Below are positions 46,432 to 56,942 of a stretch of 64,000 nt of DNA, piece after piece. The translations under genes were made by a program, and so were the position numbers. The notes under the pieces were generated by a model that worked only from the letters and a program-made list of their open reading frames with translations, made no database searches and was not told where the DNA came from. The stretch covers positions 310,001 to 374,000 of the forward strand of contig JAGTJM010000001.1 of assembly GCA_020747015.1 (NCBI GenBank), given 5' to 3'. Numbering within the stretch: the first letter of the stretch is position 1; each line of letters begins with the position of its first letter. The stretch is from Pyrenochaeta sp. MPI-SDFR-AT-0127 (lineage: Eukaryota; Ascomycota; Dothideomycetes; Pleosporales; Cucurbitariaceae).

Positions 46432-46760
46432 GATTGTGTTTTATGTGATTTATGTTTACGTGTTATACCCGGACGGTCCTTGATGCTATGTAAGAGCGAT
46501 ATCTGGCTTTGGCGTTTGTGTTTCTAGCACCTTTATATATTTTTGTATGGCATGGGATGGTTTGTACCTAGATTGCATTGTAGGCGTTTTTTTTTCAGTG
46601 GGATAGCGTGGCAACTGATTGTGACCGCTAAGGTTGAATTAAGTTGGTCTATCCTTCAGAGATATATCAAATAGATTAGTCGCTCCGCATTTGTCTGTTC
46701 AATACTCTTCGATCTACCTAAAACGCCGACTGATGCACAGGTCTATGGGTATCATGTTCA
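46432..46760. other. convergent intergenic region
   Basis: 329 bp between two converging stop codons; contains a T tract near 46589. Only 3' ends are expected here. Confidence 0.4.
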
Positions 46761-47864
46761 TCAATCCATGTCTTCTAGAGTCCCTCCAGAATCCTTGGGT
46801 GCTGCTTGCTCTTCACTGACCAGAATCCCCACCATGCACTCGCCCAGCATGTTCTCCCAATTCACCCAAGGATGCACCTCCATGAACAGCTTGGTCCCGT
46901 CCTTTCCTGCAGCTCTCCTCAGCTCGCCCTCTCCTCCTGGGTGAAATGGTAGATAGGGGGAGATGTTGTAGACCTTGCCCTGATAGCTCGACCACGCGGG
47001 TCTTCCCTTTCGTCCGTTCTTCTCCTTCAGCATTGCAGGTGTGACGCGCACCAGCGAATCTACGCCTGACAAATTCTTGCTCGACCGTTGCAGGTTTGCC
47101 CAGTCGAGCGGTGAATGACCAGGCGAAAGAAGCACTTTGCCGCGTGCATTTGGTGTCTTGAGCGTGGGGCCTGCTGAAGGTATGCCTAGACTACCGTTTG
47201 AGGTGGGCGGACCCCGATTTGGTACAGGCCCACGATTTGGGAGGGGCCCGGTAGTGGGCACACGCATTGACTGGGGTGATGTTGGTAGCGCGCGCAGATT
47301 GGAGGGCGCGACTCTTGGTGGCGGCATAAGGGAGGACGTTGCGGGTCTTGCGGGCGGAGCCATGAGGGTTGGCTTGGTAGGTGGCGGCATCGAGAAAGAC
47401 GGGGTTGGTGCTGAAGCTCTTTGTGCCGAGTTCAGTGCTGGGAAGGAGGGCGGCGGGAGGTTATCTTCTTCGCCATCGTCGTCAGACTCTTCGTTCTCGT
47501 GCTCGTTGAGGGTAAAGGAGGGAACTGGGGGCGCATGCTGTGCATCGTTTGGTAGAGCTTTTGGCGTTGTTTGAGGCGAGGAAGATGGCGAAAGGGCAGT
47601 CTCGGTGTGGTGTTTGGCCTGGGTCTGCAGTTCTATTCCTCGCTCTTCAGCTGGGGTGTGCGGTTCTTCTCTTCCACGCTGCGCGCTCTGCGGCATGGTG
47701 CGCGTCGCTGAGACTCTGGCGCGGGTAATGAAGGCGAGCCATGTTGACGGTGGGCTGCGATAGACGAGGAAAGACAGCGATATGGCCAGCAGAGAAACCG
47801 CAACGAGCATCTCTTGAAAGTGAGGGAGGAAGGAGGGAGGGATTGCGGGCCCTTGAGGGCGCAT
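46761..47864 (-). CDS. membrane-anchored cytochrome b5 heme-binding domain protein (Irc21-like)
   Basis: Single exon, 367 residues from the ATG at 47864; the frame extends upstream only through non-ATG codons. A hydrophobic segment near the N-terminus (MLVAVSLLAISLSFLVY) is a probable membrane anchor. A long Pro/Ser-rich disordered region follows, and a cytochrome b5 domain lies at the C-terminus. The heme-binding motif FHPGGEGEL and the second axial His in MEVHPWVNWENML are both present. This architecture resembles the fungal Irc21-type b5 proteins, whose electron-transfer partners are poorly defined. Shares a 355-bp divergent promoter with the nicotinate phosphoribosyltransferase gene. Confidence 0.8.
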   Translation of the reverse strand: MRPQGPAIPPSFLPHFQEMLVAVSLLAISLSFLVYRSPPSTWLAFITRARVSATRTMPQSAQRGREEPHTPAEERGIELQTQAKHHTETALSPSSSPQTTPKALPNDAQHAPPVPSFTLNEHENEESDDDGEEDNLPPPSFPALNSAQRASAPTPSFSMPPPTKPTLMAPPARPATSSLMPPPRVAPSNLRALPTSPQSMRVPTTGPLPNRGPVPNRGPPTSNGSLGIPSAGPTLKTPNARGKVLLSPGHSPLDWANLQRSSKNLSGVDSLVRVTPAMLKEKNGRKGRPAWSSYQGKVYNISPYLPFHPGGEGELRRAAGKDGTKLFMEVHPWVNWENMLGECMVGILVSEEQAAPKDSGGTLEDMD

Positions 47865-48219
47865 GGATTTCGGCCTCGGAACCAAGGGCCAGGCGTCGGA
47901 GCTTAGATATCCATGCAGCGCGAGACGCCTTGTAAGGCTGAAGCAACGTGCGCTAGCCACTGATGACTTCACGCGCCGTATGCAGTCACCGCGGCCGGAA
48001 AATAATGGCCAAACGCTCACTCAAGTCGACGATCATTGCAATACTCAATCAAGTCTGCCTTGCTTTTCAAAGTCACCTGGGACACTTTGCCGCTCTCCTG
48101 CGAACACCCCATTCTGCCCTACCCACCATAAAGTCAAGGCTGCCCCACCACCCCTCCTGTGTCCACAGCCGACAGCTTCAATCCCACCGTCTTGACGCGT
48201 AGTTGCCATACACATCGCC
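47865..48219. promoter_or_regulatory. bidirectional promoter region
   Basis: 355 bp between the divergent ATGs of the b5-domain protein (-) and nicotinate phosphoribosyltransferase (+), pyrimidine-rich toward the latter. No specific site assigned. Confidence 0.45.
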
Positions 48220-49789
48220 ATGGTGGAAGCCGCACAGTTGCCCGAGGGCGTCTCTTCACTGCTGGACACCGATCTCTACAAATTGACTATGCAATGCTGC
48301 ATTCTCAAATTCTTCCCTGATGTTTCAGTCACATACAGCTTCACCAACCGCACGCCGGAAAAGAAGCTCAGCCGCGCAGCGTTCCGGTGGCTCCAGGCCC
48401 AAGTAGACAGTAAGACAATCACTAGGTTTGGTTTGCGCTGCCTGACACGTGCTAGAGCTTGAGAACATACAAGTTTCCACCGACGAGCTCAATTTCCTCA
48501 AGAACACATGCCCCTACCTCAACGACCAGTATCTGCATTTCCTGTCCACGTTCCGCCTCCAGCCTTCGAAACAGCTGAAGCTGTCTTTCATACCAACAGA
48601 CGGCTCCGGTTCAGACGATGATCGCGGGGACTTCCACATACACACCGAGGGCCTTTGGCTAGACACGATCCTGTACGAGATACCTCTGCTCGCGCTCGTC
48701 AGTGAAGCATACTTCAAGTTTGTCGAGAAGGACTGGAGCCACGCAGGTCAGGTCGACAAGGCATACCAGAAGGGGCGAAGTTTGCTCCAGGAAGGCTGCA
48801 TATTCTCAGAATTTGGCACGAGACGGCGACGCGACTATCACACACATGACCTGGTCCTCCAGGGTTTGCGCCGGGCGGCTGACGAAGGGCACAAGTCAGG
48901 ATGGAAGGGCAAGCTGACAGGAACGAGCAATGTGCACTTCGCCATGAAGCATGAGCTGCTGCCTATAGGCACTGTTGCGCATGAGTGGTTCATGGGCGTA
49001 GCTGCCATCACGAACAACTATGAGAATGCGAACGAGATTGCGCTCGAGTACTGGACGGCGACGTTTGGCGATGGCGTCCTGAGTATTGCACTCACAGATA
49101 CGTTCGGCACGCCCACATTCTTGAAGGCGTTCAAGAAGCAGATTCCCCAGGTCACCACAGCTTTACCTGGAGGCGCCACTACGCTCTCGTCTGCCCCAGC
49201 CACAACGGACCCGGGTGCGCAGACGATGGCTTCGACTAAGCCACCGGTCCATGCCCCGCTGGACGGAGCATTGGGACCACGCAAGACGTATGCTGAGGTG
49301 TTCACCGGTGTGCGCCAGGACTCTGGGGATCCGTTAGAATTTGTGAAGCTGATGCGCGACTTTTACGACGAAGAGGGTATCAAGGACAAGAAGACAATTG
49401 TCTTCTCAGACTCGCTGAACCTCGACCTGTGCTTCAAGTACAAGGCTGCAGCCGAGGCAGCCGGCTTCCAGCCCACCTTTGGCGTGGGGACGTTCTTGAC
49501 CAGTATGCATGCTTTGTCCACATTGTTCTGCTCTTTCTGACCCAGCTTGACAGACGACTTCGTTGAGGAATCGACGGGCAACAAGTCGATACCGTTGAAC
49601 ATTGTGATCAAGATTGCGTCTGCCTCAGGCCGGTTCGCGGTCAAGATCAGCGACAACATTGGCAAGAACACAGGCGACAAAGCAACGGTGGAAGAGGTCA
49701 AGCAGCGGCTTGGCTACCAAGAGAAGTCGTGGGCTGGCGGAGACGAAAAGTCACGATGGGGCAGCGGAGGCCAGCCAGCCACCGGGTAG
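48220..49789 (+). CDS. NPT1: nicotinate phosphoribosyltransferase (NAD salvage)
   Basis: Exons 48220-48409, 48456-49502 and 49554-49789 (introns 46 and 51 bp); 490 residues. Converts nicotinate and PRPP to nicotinate mononucleotide in the Preiss-Handler route. Recognisable parts: the N-terminal SLLDTDLYKLTMQ, EFGTRRRRDYHTHD, TGTSNVHFAMKHELLPIGTVAHEWFM in part (active-site His), DTFGTPTFLK, VRQDSGDPLEF, and after the last splice GTFLTNDF followed by PLNIVIKI. The joins restore exactly these family motifs. The insertion about residues 310-340 (Ala/Thr/Pro-rich) is family-variable. Cytosolic or nuclear, no targeting signal. Confidence 0.93.
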
Positions 49790-50560
49790 ATGTGCTGTCC
49801 AGGTGGGGCGGATAGTTTGGCTGGACTTTGCATACATACGGGTCTTTGTTCTGGAGCGGAATGGCAGACATGCAGATACCCAACCACCAGGTGGAGGCGT
49901 TCGCGAGCTGAAGCTGCTCTCTGCAAGGCTGAGCCTAGCGTGGGACCCTGGTTTGGCAGCAGCCGCGGCGGTGCATAGCGCGAGAGTTGGCAGGGTCAGA
50001 CACTTCTCGCAGCAGATGCGAAGGGCAGGACTTGGTGGGCAATGCAGACGGGCAGGCCTCATGTGCTCTGGCGAAGAAGACATTACCTGTATTACCTGGA
50101 GCCAAATATAGAGTGATGCTGTGAGCAGTTGCGCCCCCAACGAGCCAACGAAGCGCCTCCGCTGAGCAAGTAGCCTCGCGATGGCCAGATCGGGCTAGCG
50201 TCGCGCGCAAGCTGCAGCTTAGGATTCATTCTCACCCTCAGCCCCCAGGAATCGCCGTGCAGACGCTGAATTTCCCATATCTTCTGGCTGGCAGCTCCTC
50301 CTCTGCATTGATTCCCACCAAGGCCGAGTGCATTTGACATCCTCCCACACCTTGTCCCGCCCGCCAGTTTCTTGTTTGTTCGATTACCGTTTTCGCGCAC
50401 CGACGGTTGTCTCAGGGGATCTTACGCACCCACCCTTACCACACAAGGCCCGTTTCAGCATGAGCGTGAGTCGCATTCCTTGCTCCTCCACTTGACCGCT
50501 GCAACGCGTACTCTTTCCCAGATCCGCCCTCTTCGCTCTTTGCATTCCTTTTGGCTGACC
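49790..50560. other. intergenic region upstream of the syntaxin gene
   Basis: No gene recognised. It contains a short upstream ORF (ATG at 50460, 12 codons including the stop). From about 50372 to the syntaxin ATG the syntaxin frame stays open without a stop but without an ATG. Pyrimidine-rich near the 3' end. Confidence 0.4.
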
Positions 50561-51632
50561 ATGGCGGCTACCAACGAACAGTACGGCAACAAAGGCTACG
50601 GCCAGATTGGAAACTACGGCAACAACCCGTACGACCAGCGCGACAACGCTCCAGGCGGCGACCGCTACAACAACTACTCGCAAGGCCGATATGACGACCG
50701 TGAGTCCAATCGCATCTGCTCGTGTCTGCCGCCCTCTGCTAACCTGGCCCAGCTGGTCTCGAGATGCAGAACTACGGAGGAGCACCTGGAGGCGGTGCTG
50801 ACCCCAACGCCATCCTCAACGAGTGCCGCGAGGTCGACCGCGCCCTCGACCAGCTCGACGAGCAGCTGAGCAACCTCGAGCGCGTCTTCAGGCAGGTCCT
50901 GGCTCGGCCAGACATGCCCTCCGGCGAGATCACATCCCTCAGCTCCCAGATCATGACGGGCTACCGCGCCCTCGTCACACGCGTCAAGAACATCAAGTCA
51001 AAACCCGAGTCGGGCAGCCCGAGGAACGCACCTCAGGTCGGCAAGGTCGACCGCAGGCTCAAGGCCACCATCAACAGATACCAGACCCTTGAGGCCGACT
51101 TCAGGAGAGACTCGCAGGCCGCTGCTGAGCGCCAATACCGCATTGTGCGCCCAGACGCCACCGATGAGGAAGTTCGCGAGGCAGTCGCAGACCCTGATGC
51201 CCCAATTTTCCAGCAAGCGGTAAGTCTTCCTGCAATCACCAATCTGACCAATGCTTACTCTTCCACCAGCTGCTCAGCTCAGACCGCCGCGGCCAAGCCT
51301 CGTCAACCCTGCGCAACGTCAAGGAGCGCCACGAAGCCATCCAGAACATCGAGCGCCAGATGGTCGAGCTTGCACAGTTGTTCCAGGACCTCGACCAGAT
51401 CGTCCAGCAGCAAGAGCCGCTTGTCGCCAACATTGAGACCAAGGGCGAGGAGATCCACGATAACGTCGTGCAAGCCAATACCGAGATTGGCGGTGCTATC
51501 GAGAAGGCACGCAGCCGCAACCGCAAGAAGTGGTGGTGCTTGCTCATCATTCTCCTCATCATCATTGTCGTCGTTGTCGTTGCTGTTGTCGTTACTCAGG
51601 TCAACAAGGCGGCGGCGAAGGCGACTACTTAA
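50561..51632 (+). CDS. SSO1: plasma-membrane t-SNARE, syntaxin family (Sso1/Sso2-like)
   Basis: Exons 50561-50699, 50753-51219 and 51270-51632 (introns 53 and 50 bp); 322 residues. Works as the Qa-SNARE in fusion of exocytic vesicles with the plasma membrane. The order is an N-terminal Tyr/Asn/Gly-rich tail, an Habc helical bundle (about 60-190, VDRALDQLDEQLSNLERVF and following), the SNARE motif (about 225-290) and a C-terminal anchor CLLIILLIIIVVVVVAVVV. The motif includes QNIERQMVELAQLFQDLDQI with a Gln-rich central layer. A short basic linker (RSRNRKKWW) precedes the anchor, as in Sso proteins. Expected Sec9/Snc partners are not in the window. Intron 2 retention would shift the frame and remove the anchor. 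Confidence 0.9.
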
Positions 51633-52214
51633 ACCATGGGCCTTAGGGCTTCAAAATAGCACCCTCAAACTTGTGGCTTCGTCGTTTGCCAACGGAAAAC
51701 CTCCCACATACTCTGGCATATCCATCACCACCTCAATAACACCACATCCACCAACCACTCTCTTATACCGCTTATATCTTCCAAGGCCGGTCCCATACAT
51801 TGTATAATACGCCTTTCCGGTGGATATCCATACCCCCGATCCATCTCTCCGCCACCATCTCGTCTTTTTGTCTAGGAAAATTGCGACTACTACTGATTTT
51901 TTTGTCTCGTGGCGTGTTCAGGCGCCGTATATTCTCGGCGATTTGAGCTGGCCATTGCTAGACCGCGGTCTCGCTGGCTGAACTGCACTGTTATAGCGAT
52001 TCGCGCCTGAAATCGTTGTTCAAGGAAAAAAAGGACAGTGTAACGTAGATTGAGGAAATAAAGAAAGAATACATCCAAGTCCCATCTTTGATTATGCTCG
52101 TGTTTTCGCCAACATTTGAGGATGCACAATCGTTAATGATACTACACTGATCTTATACTAAACATACACTTTGTCTCCAAACTCTAGTTTCTGAACCCTC
52201 AACCCATCGCAGCC
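51633..52214. other. convergent intergenic region
   Basis: Between the converging syntaxin (+) and alpha/beta-hydrolase (-) genes. An AATAAA lies near 52057, which is far from the syntaxin stop. No gene recognised. Confidence 0.4.
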
Positions 52215-53822
52215 TCACTCAACATCTAACCCCGGCTTCAACGTCTTCCTCTCAAACGCCCTCCTAACTGCAAGACTGACCTGCGTCCATCCTACAACTT
52301 CATTATGGCCCCCATACCTCACAACCTCCAACTCCACAGTCCTCTCACCCTTTGCATCCTCGACCTTTTTGTACGCAAAGGCGCCCCTCTTCACTCTCTC
52401 ACTGCCATGAATCGTGCGTCGCTCATCCGTCGAACTCGCACCTTCCTCCACTAACATGGTCGACTGCAGCGGCGCGAACAGCGCCTCACTCTCACGAAAC
52501 GTGATGTCACCATCATTCCGCGCATGCAGGAGCGTAACGTGCAAAGACTTCACAGCAGGGCTGGACACAAGAGCCTCCATTCTGGGAAGCGTGGGCCACG
52601 TATCTACAATCTTGGCCAGGACCCAGTTTAGGATTCTGGGATAACCGAGCAAAGGGCGCAGGATGGGGATGAAGCCTCCGATTCTGTAGGTTTGGAGGAG
52701 AGCGGGGAGGTCGCGGAATGGCGCTACGAGGACGATGCCCGCGAAGCCTTGGAATGTCTTGGGTTGCGGTTTGGGCGTTGGGTGCACGAGGTCCACGGGC
52801 AGTTCTGGGGAGCTGGGGTCAGCGAAGTAGAGTGCGGTTGCGGCGGTGACGGCGGTGCCGAGGCTTTGGCCTAGGAGCACGGTGCGTGTTGATGGGTGCT
52901 CCAGCGTGGTTTGGATGTAGGACAGGAGGGAGATGGCGTCGGTAATGAGACCCGTCTCAGTAGGGATGTGTGGTGCGTTTTTCAGTGTTGAGAGGCCAAA
53001 CCCACGATAGTCGCAGGTCAGTAGATGGGTATTCGGGATTCCGGATATGGAGCGGTATGTGGAAGGTCTCCAGCCCTGGGCAACGTGGCCTGCGTTCTGT
53101 GGAGATGGTTAGGAGAGAGATCGAGAAGCTAGTCGTAGAGGGAAGGAATGCCAGATAACGTGTTCGAAAAGTAAGATATGAGAAAAAGTGCAGAGACTAG
53201 CTGGAAAAACGATAGAATAGAGAAAAAAAAACCCCCAAACTGAAAGAGAGGAAGTGCCAAAAGAATAAGACGAGATGTGAACGTGAAGAGAAAAAAGACA
53301 TACCCCATGAAAGTTCACAACGACCTTGGCCTCAGGATTCCTCCTTAGCAGCTTCTCCCCTACCGTACCCTTCAACTCTTCCACAACCTCTCCCGAAGTT
53401 GCAGCCGTAACCAACTCATGCTCATTCTCCAGGTAAACATCTAGCGGGAGCACGTGCCAGCAGAACAACTGCTCGCCATCCGTCGTGTCGAGCCAGAACG
53501 GCTGAACCTGGCCCTTTGCAAAGCCGAATCCTTCAGGATTCGACACATTATGATAGCGTGCTGTGTGCAACTTATGAGAATACAGGGCGCTGTTGAAACG
53601 TCAGCCCAAAGAAAAAGTCTCCAAACTTTCCATCATCATCATCAATCCCATGGGGGGCCCCGAACAAATGTGTTTAAGACAACCGGCATATCAAAGTCAC
53701 ATGCATACGTACTGTCTCTGAACCGTGGGGTTAACCGCCAACAAGATGAACGTCGCCCATGCTATCCCAAGGGCTGCGAGCGTCCAGTACGCTTTCCAGA
53801 ATATGGGCTGTAGGGCCGGCAT
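52215..53822 (-). CDS. membrane-anchored alpha/beta hydrolase (ABHD12/Bem46-like)
   Basis: Exons 53822-53713, 53589-53304 and 53096-52215; introns of 123 and 207 bp, longer than most here; 425 residues. Exon 1 encodes an N-terminal membrane segment (WTLAALGIAWATFILLAV). The hydrolase core shows the oxyanion-region FHGNAGHVAQGW (HGNAG motif formed exactly at the splice), CDYRGFGLS, and the nucleophile elbow LLGQSLGTA with the catalytic Ser. The C-terminal His is likely in RYGGHNEVVGW, and the Asp in ARNDGDITF. This matches ABHD12/Bem46-type serine hydrolases, which act on lysophospholipids or monoacylglycerols in animals; the fungal substrate is not settled. The predicted topology puts the catalytic domain C-terminal to a single span. 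Confidence 0.85.
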
Positions 53823-54355
53823 CCCTCCAAGCGATTCCTTTCTCTTACGTTGCTGGAAGCAAACTTACGTGTTCGTCGAACTCGGACAAATCGAAAACCC
53901 CCCCAAAAAAAAGTGACGAAGAAAAGCTGCAGGATGAATTAATAACACATGGGAACTGAAGAAACCGAGGTGGAAAAGGCGTTGCAGGAGATGCGCTCGG
54001 AGGAGATAACCTCAATGCGGGCTAGGCCGGATAAGGCAGGATGTAAGCCGTTCTTGGCAGTGGGCGTTGGAGATCTCCGAACTTTCTGAAAGGGAGTTAT
54101 AGTAGAATTTAGTATGGGTTGAAGACAAAGACGATAGTCGTTCGAAATGGTCAATCATCCTGCATCCTGCATTGAACCTTTAAACATCTCAAATAGTTCT
54201 CTGTTTCACAAGGTGTCCACGAATAGAGTAGAAAGAGCATAGCTCGTCGAAGTTCCGAGAGGATTTGAATTTAAGATTGGGTATCATTTCTACATTTCAT
54301 ACTCGGCCAAGAGCAACATTTGATCACCAAATGGTCCCTCAGCCTCCCACAACGA
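53823..54355. other. intergenic region
   Basis: Between the hydrolase start and the Swc3 gene end, both on the minus strand. Contains a C run followed by an A run near 53898-53914. No gene recognised; promoter of the hydrolase expected. Confidence 0.4.
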
Positions 54356-56392
54356 TCACACCAGACTCTTTCTTGGTCGCCCAGCACTTCTCTTCAGCAT
54401 AGAACTGCTCATTCCTAGTCCGCCACCACTCGAAATCGTATCTGGTATAGGTGTTGCTACCGCAGGAGTGACATCCCCACTCCTCGCTCTTTTCTCCGCA
54501 GTTTCTGCATCACCATCCCTCGGCAATCTGAATGCTAGGTACGTCTCCTCTGCGCGCTTGCACTTGTCAAACACCTCTTCCATGTACTTTGTTACAACGT
54601 CTGGCGGTCGAACTGCGCGAGGTAATGAGTGCACAATGTCGGTGTTGTCGGTGAGGAGGAGGACAGTGACGGGCTGGTAGAATTCAATGTCGTCGATATC
54701 GTTCTTCTCATCAAAGTCTTCTATTCGAGGAGGTGCGATGTAGGGTGCTGGAGTAGGTGGGGCTGCTGGTTGGAGAGTTACTGCACCAGGTGTGTTCAGG
54801 TTTGGTGTGGGCGTTGCTGTACTTGATTGAGGTGCACCAGGTGTTGCATTGAGCTGGGCGCGTGGAGTCGCAATGGGCTGAGCACTGGGTGTAGGGATAG
54901 GTGTTTGAACGGCTTTAGGAGCTGGTGTAGAGGGGGTTTTGACAGCTGGCTCAGGCTTTGGCTTCATTTTTGTGATCAAGAAAGACAGCTTGACTCCTGA
55001 TCCGTTCGGCAGCCACTCCATGAAACTGTATGAAGGAAAGTAGAGCTTGTCATTGTTGCCCTCTACAAATTCGAATACCAGTGGTCGGTACGATGTCCTC
55101 TGCGGTGGATTGTACAGAGACGCTTGCTGAGTTTGGCGGTACGGTTGTGATTGGCTGTAATTATTCGTGTATGGAGAATGCATGTTGTGAATAGGAGGAG
55201 CGTGCTGCATATGCCCTTGAGGAGGATTCTGACTATACGGTTTCGGCGCATTTTGTGGTGGTGGCGGCGGCTGTTGCATCGATTGGACCGGCCGCGGAGG
55301 TAGAGGGACAGCAATTGGTTTTGGGGGTGCAGGAGGTGGTGCTGGTCTTGGTGTCGATGACTGTGGTGCTGGTTGTGGTACTGGAGGTTGTGGCACCGTC
55401 TTTGGTGTCGGAGGTTGTGATACTGCTTTTGGTGCTGCAGGTGGCGGTAAAGCTTTAGGTGTTGAAGGGGCTGGTGCTGCCTTTGCTCTGGCTGCCTGTT
55501 CCTTCTGCCTCGCTAGGATAGCGGTCAGTTCGTTAATGTGGGTTTGAAAGAACTCGAGCTGCTCTTTGCTTGCAGACCCTGCCGCAACAATCTTCATAAC
55601 GGCCTTCAGCTCCGGATCGGTCCCCGCTCGCGCTGCCAGCATGTGGATTACAGGGTCTGGCGCTGGCGTTGAGGTTGGCGCTGGCAGAGGCGCGGCTTGA
55701 ACAGGCTTTGGGGGAGGCGGTCGCGGTTGCGGCTTCTGATACTGGGGCTGCACATTATTGTATTGGGTGTACTGATTTGGCTGGCTGTGCTGGCTATGGT
55801 TCGGCCACGGCCCATAGTTCGATGTTGGGGCCTTCTTCTGCACCGTCTTGACCATCTCGCGAGGCCCATAGAGCCGAATGGGGAAAGTGTGAGGCTCTAT
55901 AACCAGCTGTGCAACAATATTATCCTTCTCTCCGCCTATCTGGGGAAAGTTGCGGCCAATCTCCTTCTGCCTCTGGTTGTTGGCCTTGTCCTCATCCGTC
56001 CGCTCCGCTACCTTTTTAGGCTGTATAAAGTGTTTATGGAAGGTGCGGAAGTTGACACCAGATGTCCATACTGCGCGCGACCGCTCTAGAGATGCCTCGA
56101 GCACTCCGCTCTGCTGTATGTTCTGCCATTCGTTCAAGGGTAAATCGAGAGGCTGCGGCTTCGGGAGGGTCGGTAGAGGCTGGCCTTCAAGCAGTTTGAG
56201 AGGCAGTGTCTGCTTGGGAGGTAGCGGTGTGCCTTCAGTAACCGGTGTCGATGGCGTCGAGTCCTTTACGACGATGCTTGTCCGCTTGCGCTTCAACGAT
56301 GCTTTCGCGCCTTTGACAGGAGTTTCTTTTGGCGGCTCGGGGGCAGCCTCTTCGCGGGCACGCGTCCTCGTCGACCGTCGCGGCTCAGACAT
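54356..56392 (-). CDS. SWC3: SWR1-complex protein 3 (Swc3)
   Basis: Single exon, 678 residues. A subunit of the SWR1 chromatin remodeller, which exchanges H2A for H2A.Z. The N-terminus is basic (MSEPRRSTRTRAREEAAPEP) and leads into the Swc3 domain at about residues 75-150 (LPLNEWQNIQQSGVLEASLE, VWTSGVNFRTFHKHFIQPKK). A long Pro/Gln-rich disordered region follows. A short conserved block (about 270-310, SKEQLEFFQTHINELTAIL) and a C-terminal region with VLLLTDNTDIVHSLPRAVRP complete it. Fungal Swc3 orthologues have this order. The predicted nuclear location fits the basic N-terminus. Divergent from the downstream surface-protein gene. Confidence 0.85.
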   Translation of the reverse strand: MSEPRRSTRTRAREEAAPEPPKETPVKGAKASLKRKRTSIVVKDSTPSTPVTEGTPLPPKQTLPLKLLEGQPLPTLPKPQPLDLPLNEWQNIQQSGVLEASLERSRAVWTSGVNFRTFHKHFIQPKKVAERTDEDKANNQRQKEIGRNFPQIGGEKDNIVAQLVIEPHTFPIRLYGPREMVKTVQKKAPTSNYGPWPNHSQHSQPNQYTQYNNVQPQYQKPQPRPPPPKPVQAAPLPAPTSTPAPDPVIHMLAARAGTDPELKAVMKIVAAGSASKEQLEFFQTHINELTAILARQKEQAARAKAAPAPSTPKALPPPAAPKAVSQPPTPKTVPQPPVPQPAPQSSTPRPAPPPAPPKPIAVPLPPRPVQSMQQPPPPPQNAPKPYSQNPPQGHMQHAPPIHNMHSPYTNNYSQSQPYRQTQQASLYNPPQRTSYRPLVFEFVEGNNDKLYFPSYSFMEWLPNGSGVKLSFLITKMKPKPEPAVKTPSTPAPKAVQTPIPTPSAQPIATPRAQLNATPGAPQSSTATPTPNLNTPGAVTLQPAAPPTPAPYIAPPRIEDFDEKNDIDDIEFYQPVTVLLLTDNTDIVHSLPRAVRPPDVVTKYMEEVFDKCKRAEETYLAFRLPRDGDAETAEKRARSGDVTPAVATPIPDTISSGGGLGMSSSMLKRSAGRPRKSLV

Positions 56393-56942
56393 TGCATGCG
56401 TGAGGAGGACGCAGATGGCTACTCAGCCTCATGCGGTGTTGGAGATTGGGATGTGCGAAATGAGCCTTGAATTCGATGCACGCGACGGGAAGCTTCCGAA
56501 ACGCGTTACGCTAGCCGACCTGGTCGAAGCTTATGAAGGCGTCAACCATCATTATCAACCCAGTGCTGGTTTGACCTGCAGGCTACGATAGATTTGCAAC
56601 TCGAAACCAATCAGCTGAACATAGGTTTTGATGATCTGGAGGTTTCGCTGCAGAAAGCAAACGACAGCTAGAAATGCATCTTTGCTCTTTGGAGAATGCC
56701 GCGACTTGATACCTGACGTTCATGATCGACCCAGGGGGCACGAAGACGAATCATACTTTACCGGAACATTGACTTGTGGCTCCATTGGGTTCTGTAGCTT
56801 TGCTGCTATGGAGAAAGAGGTTTGGCACGTCATCATCCTTGATGTCAAATTTCTCTCAGTTCGCATAACTCCACTGTCGCGCATCGTCAATCTTCCCTTT
56901 TTCCTTGTTGCCAACAACCACTTCTGACGACAGCCTCCCACT
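56393..56942. promoter_or_regulatory. divergent promoter region
   Basis: 550 bp between Swc3 (-) and the surface protein (+). It includes a 58-codon ATG frame (56415-56591) just beyond the Swc3 start, which I do not call as a gene. Confidence 0.4.

Noticed and set aside
56415..56591. 58-codon ATG frame divergent from Swc3
   Set aside because: Its start is just 23 bases from the Swc3 ATG and it has no recognisable family; kept only as a note in the promoter region.
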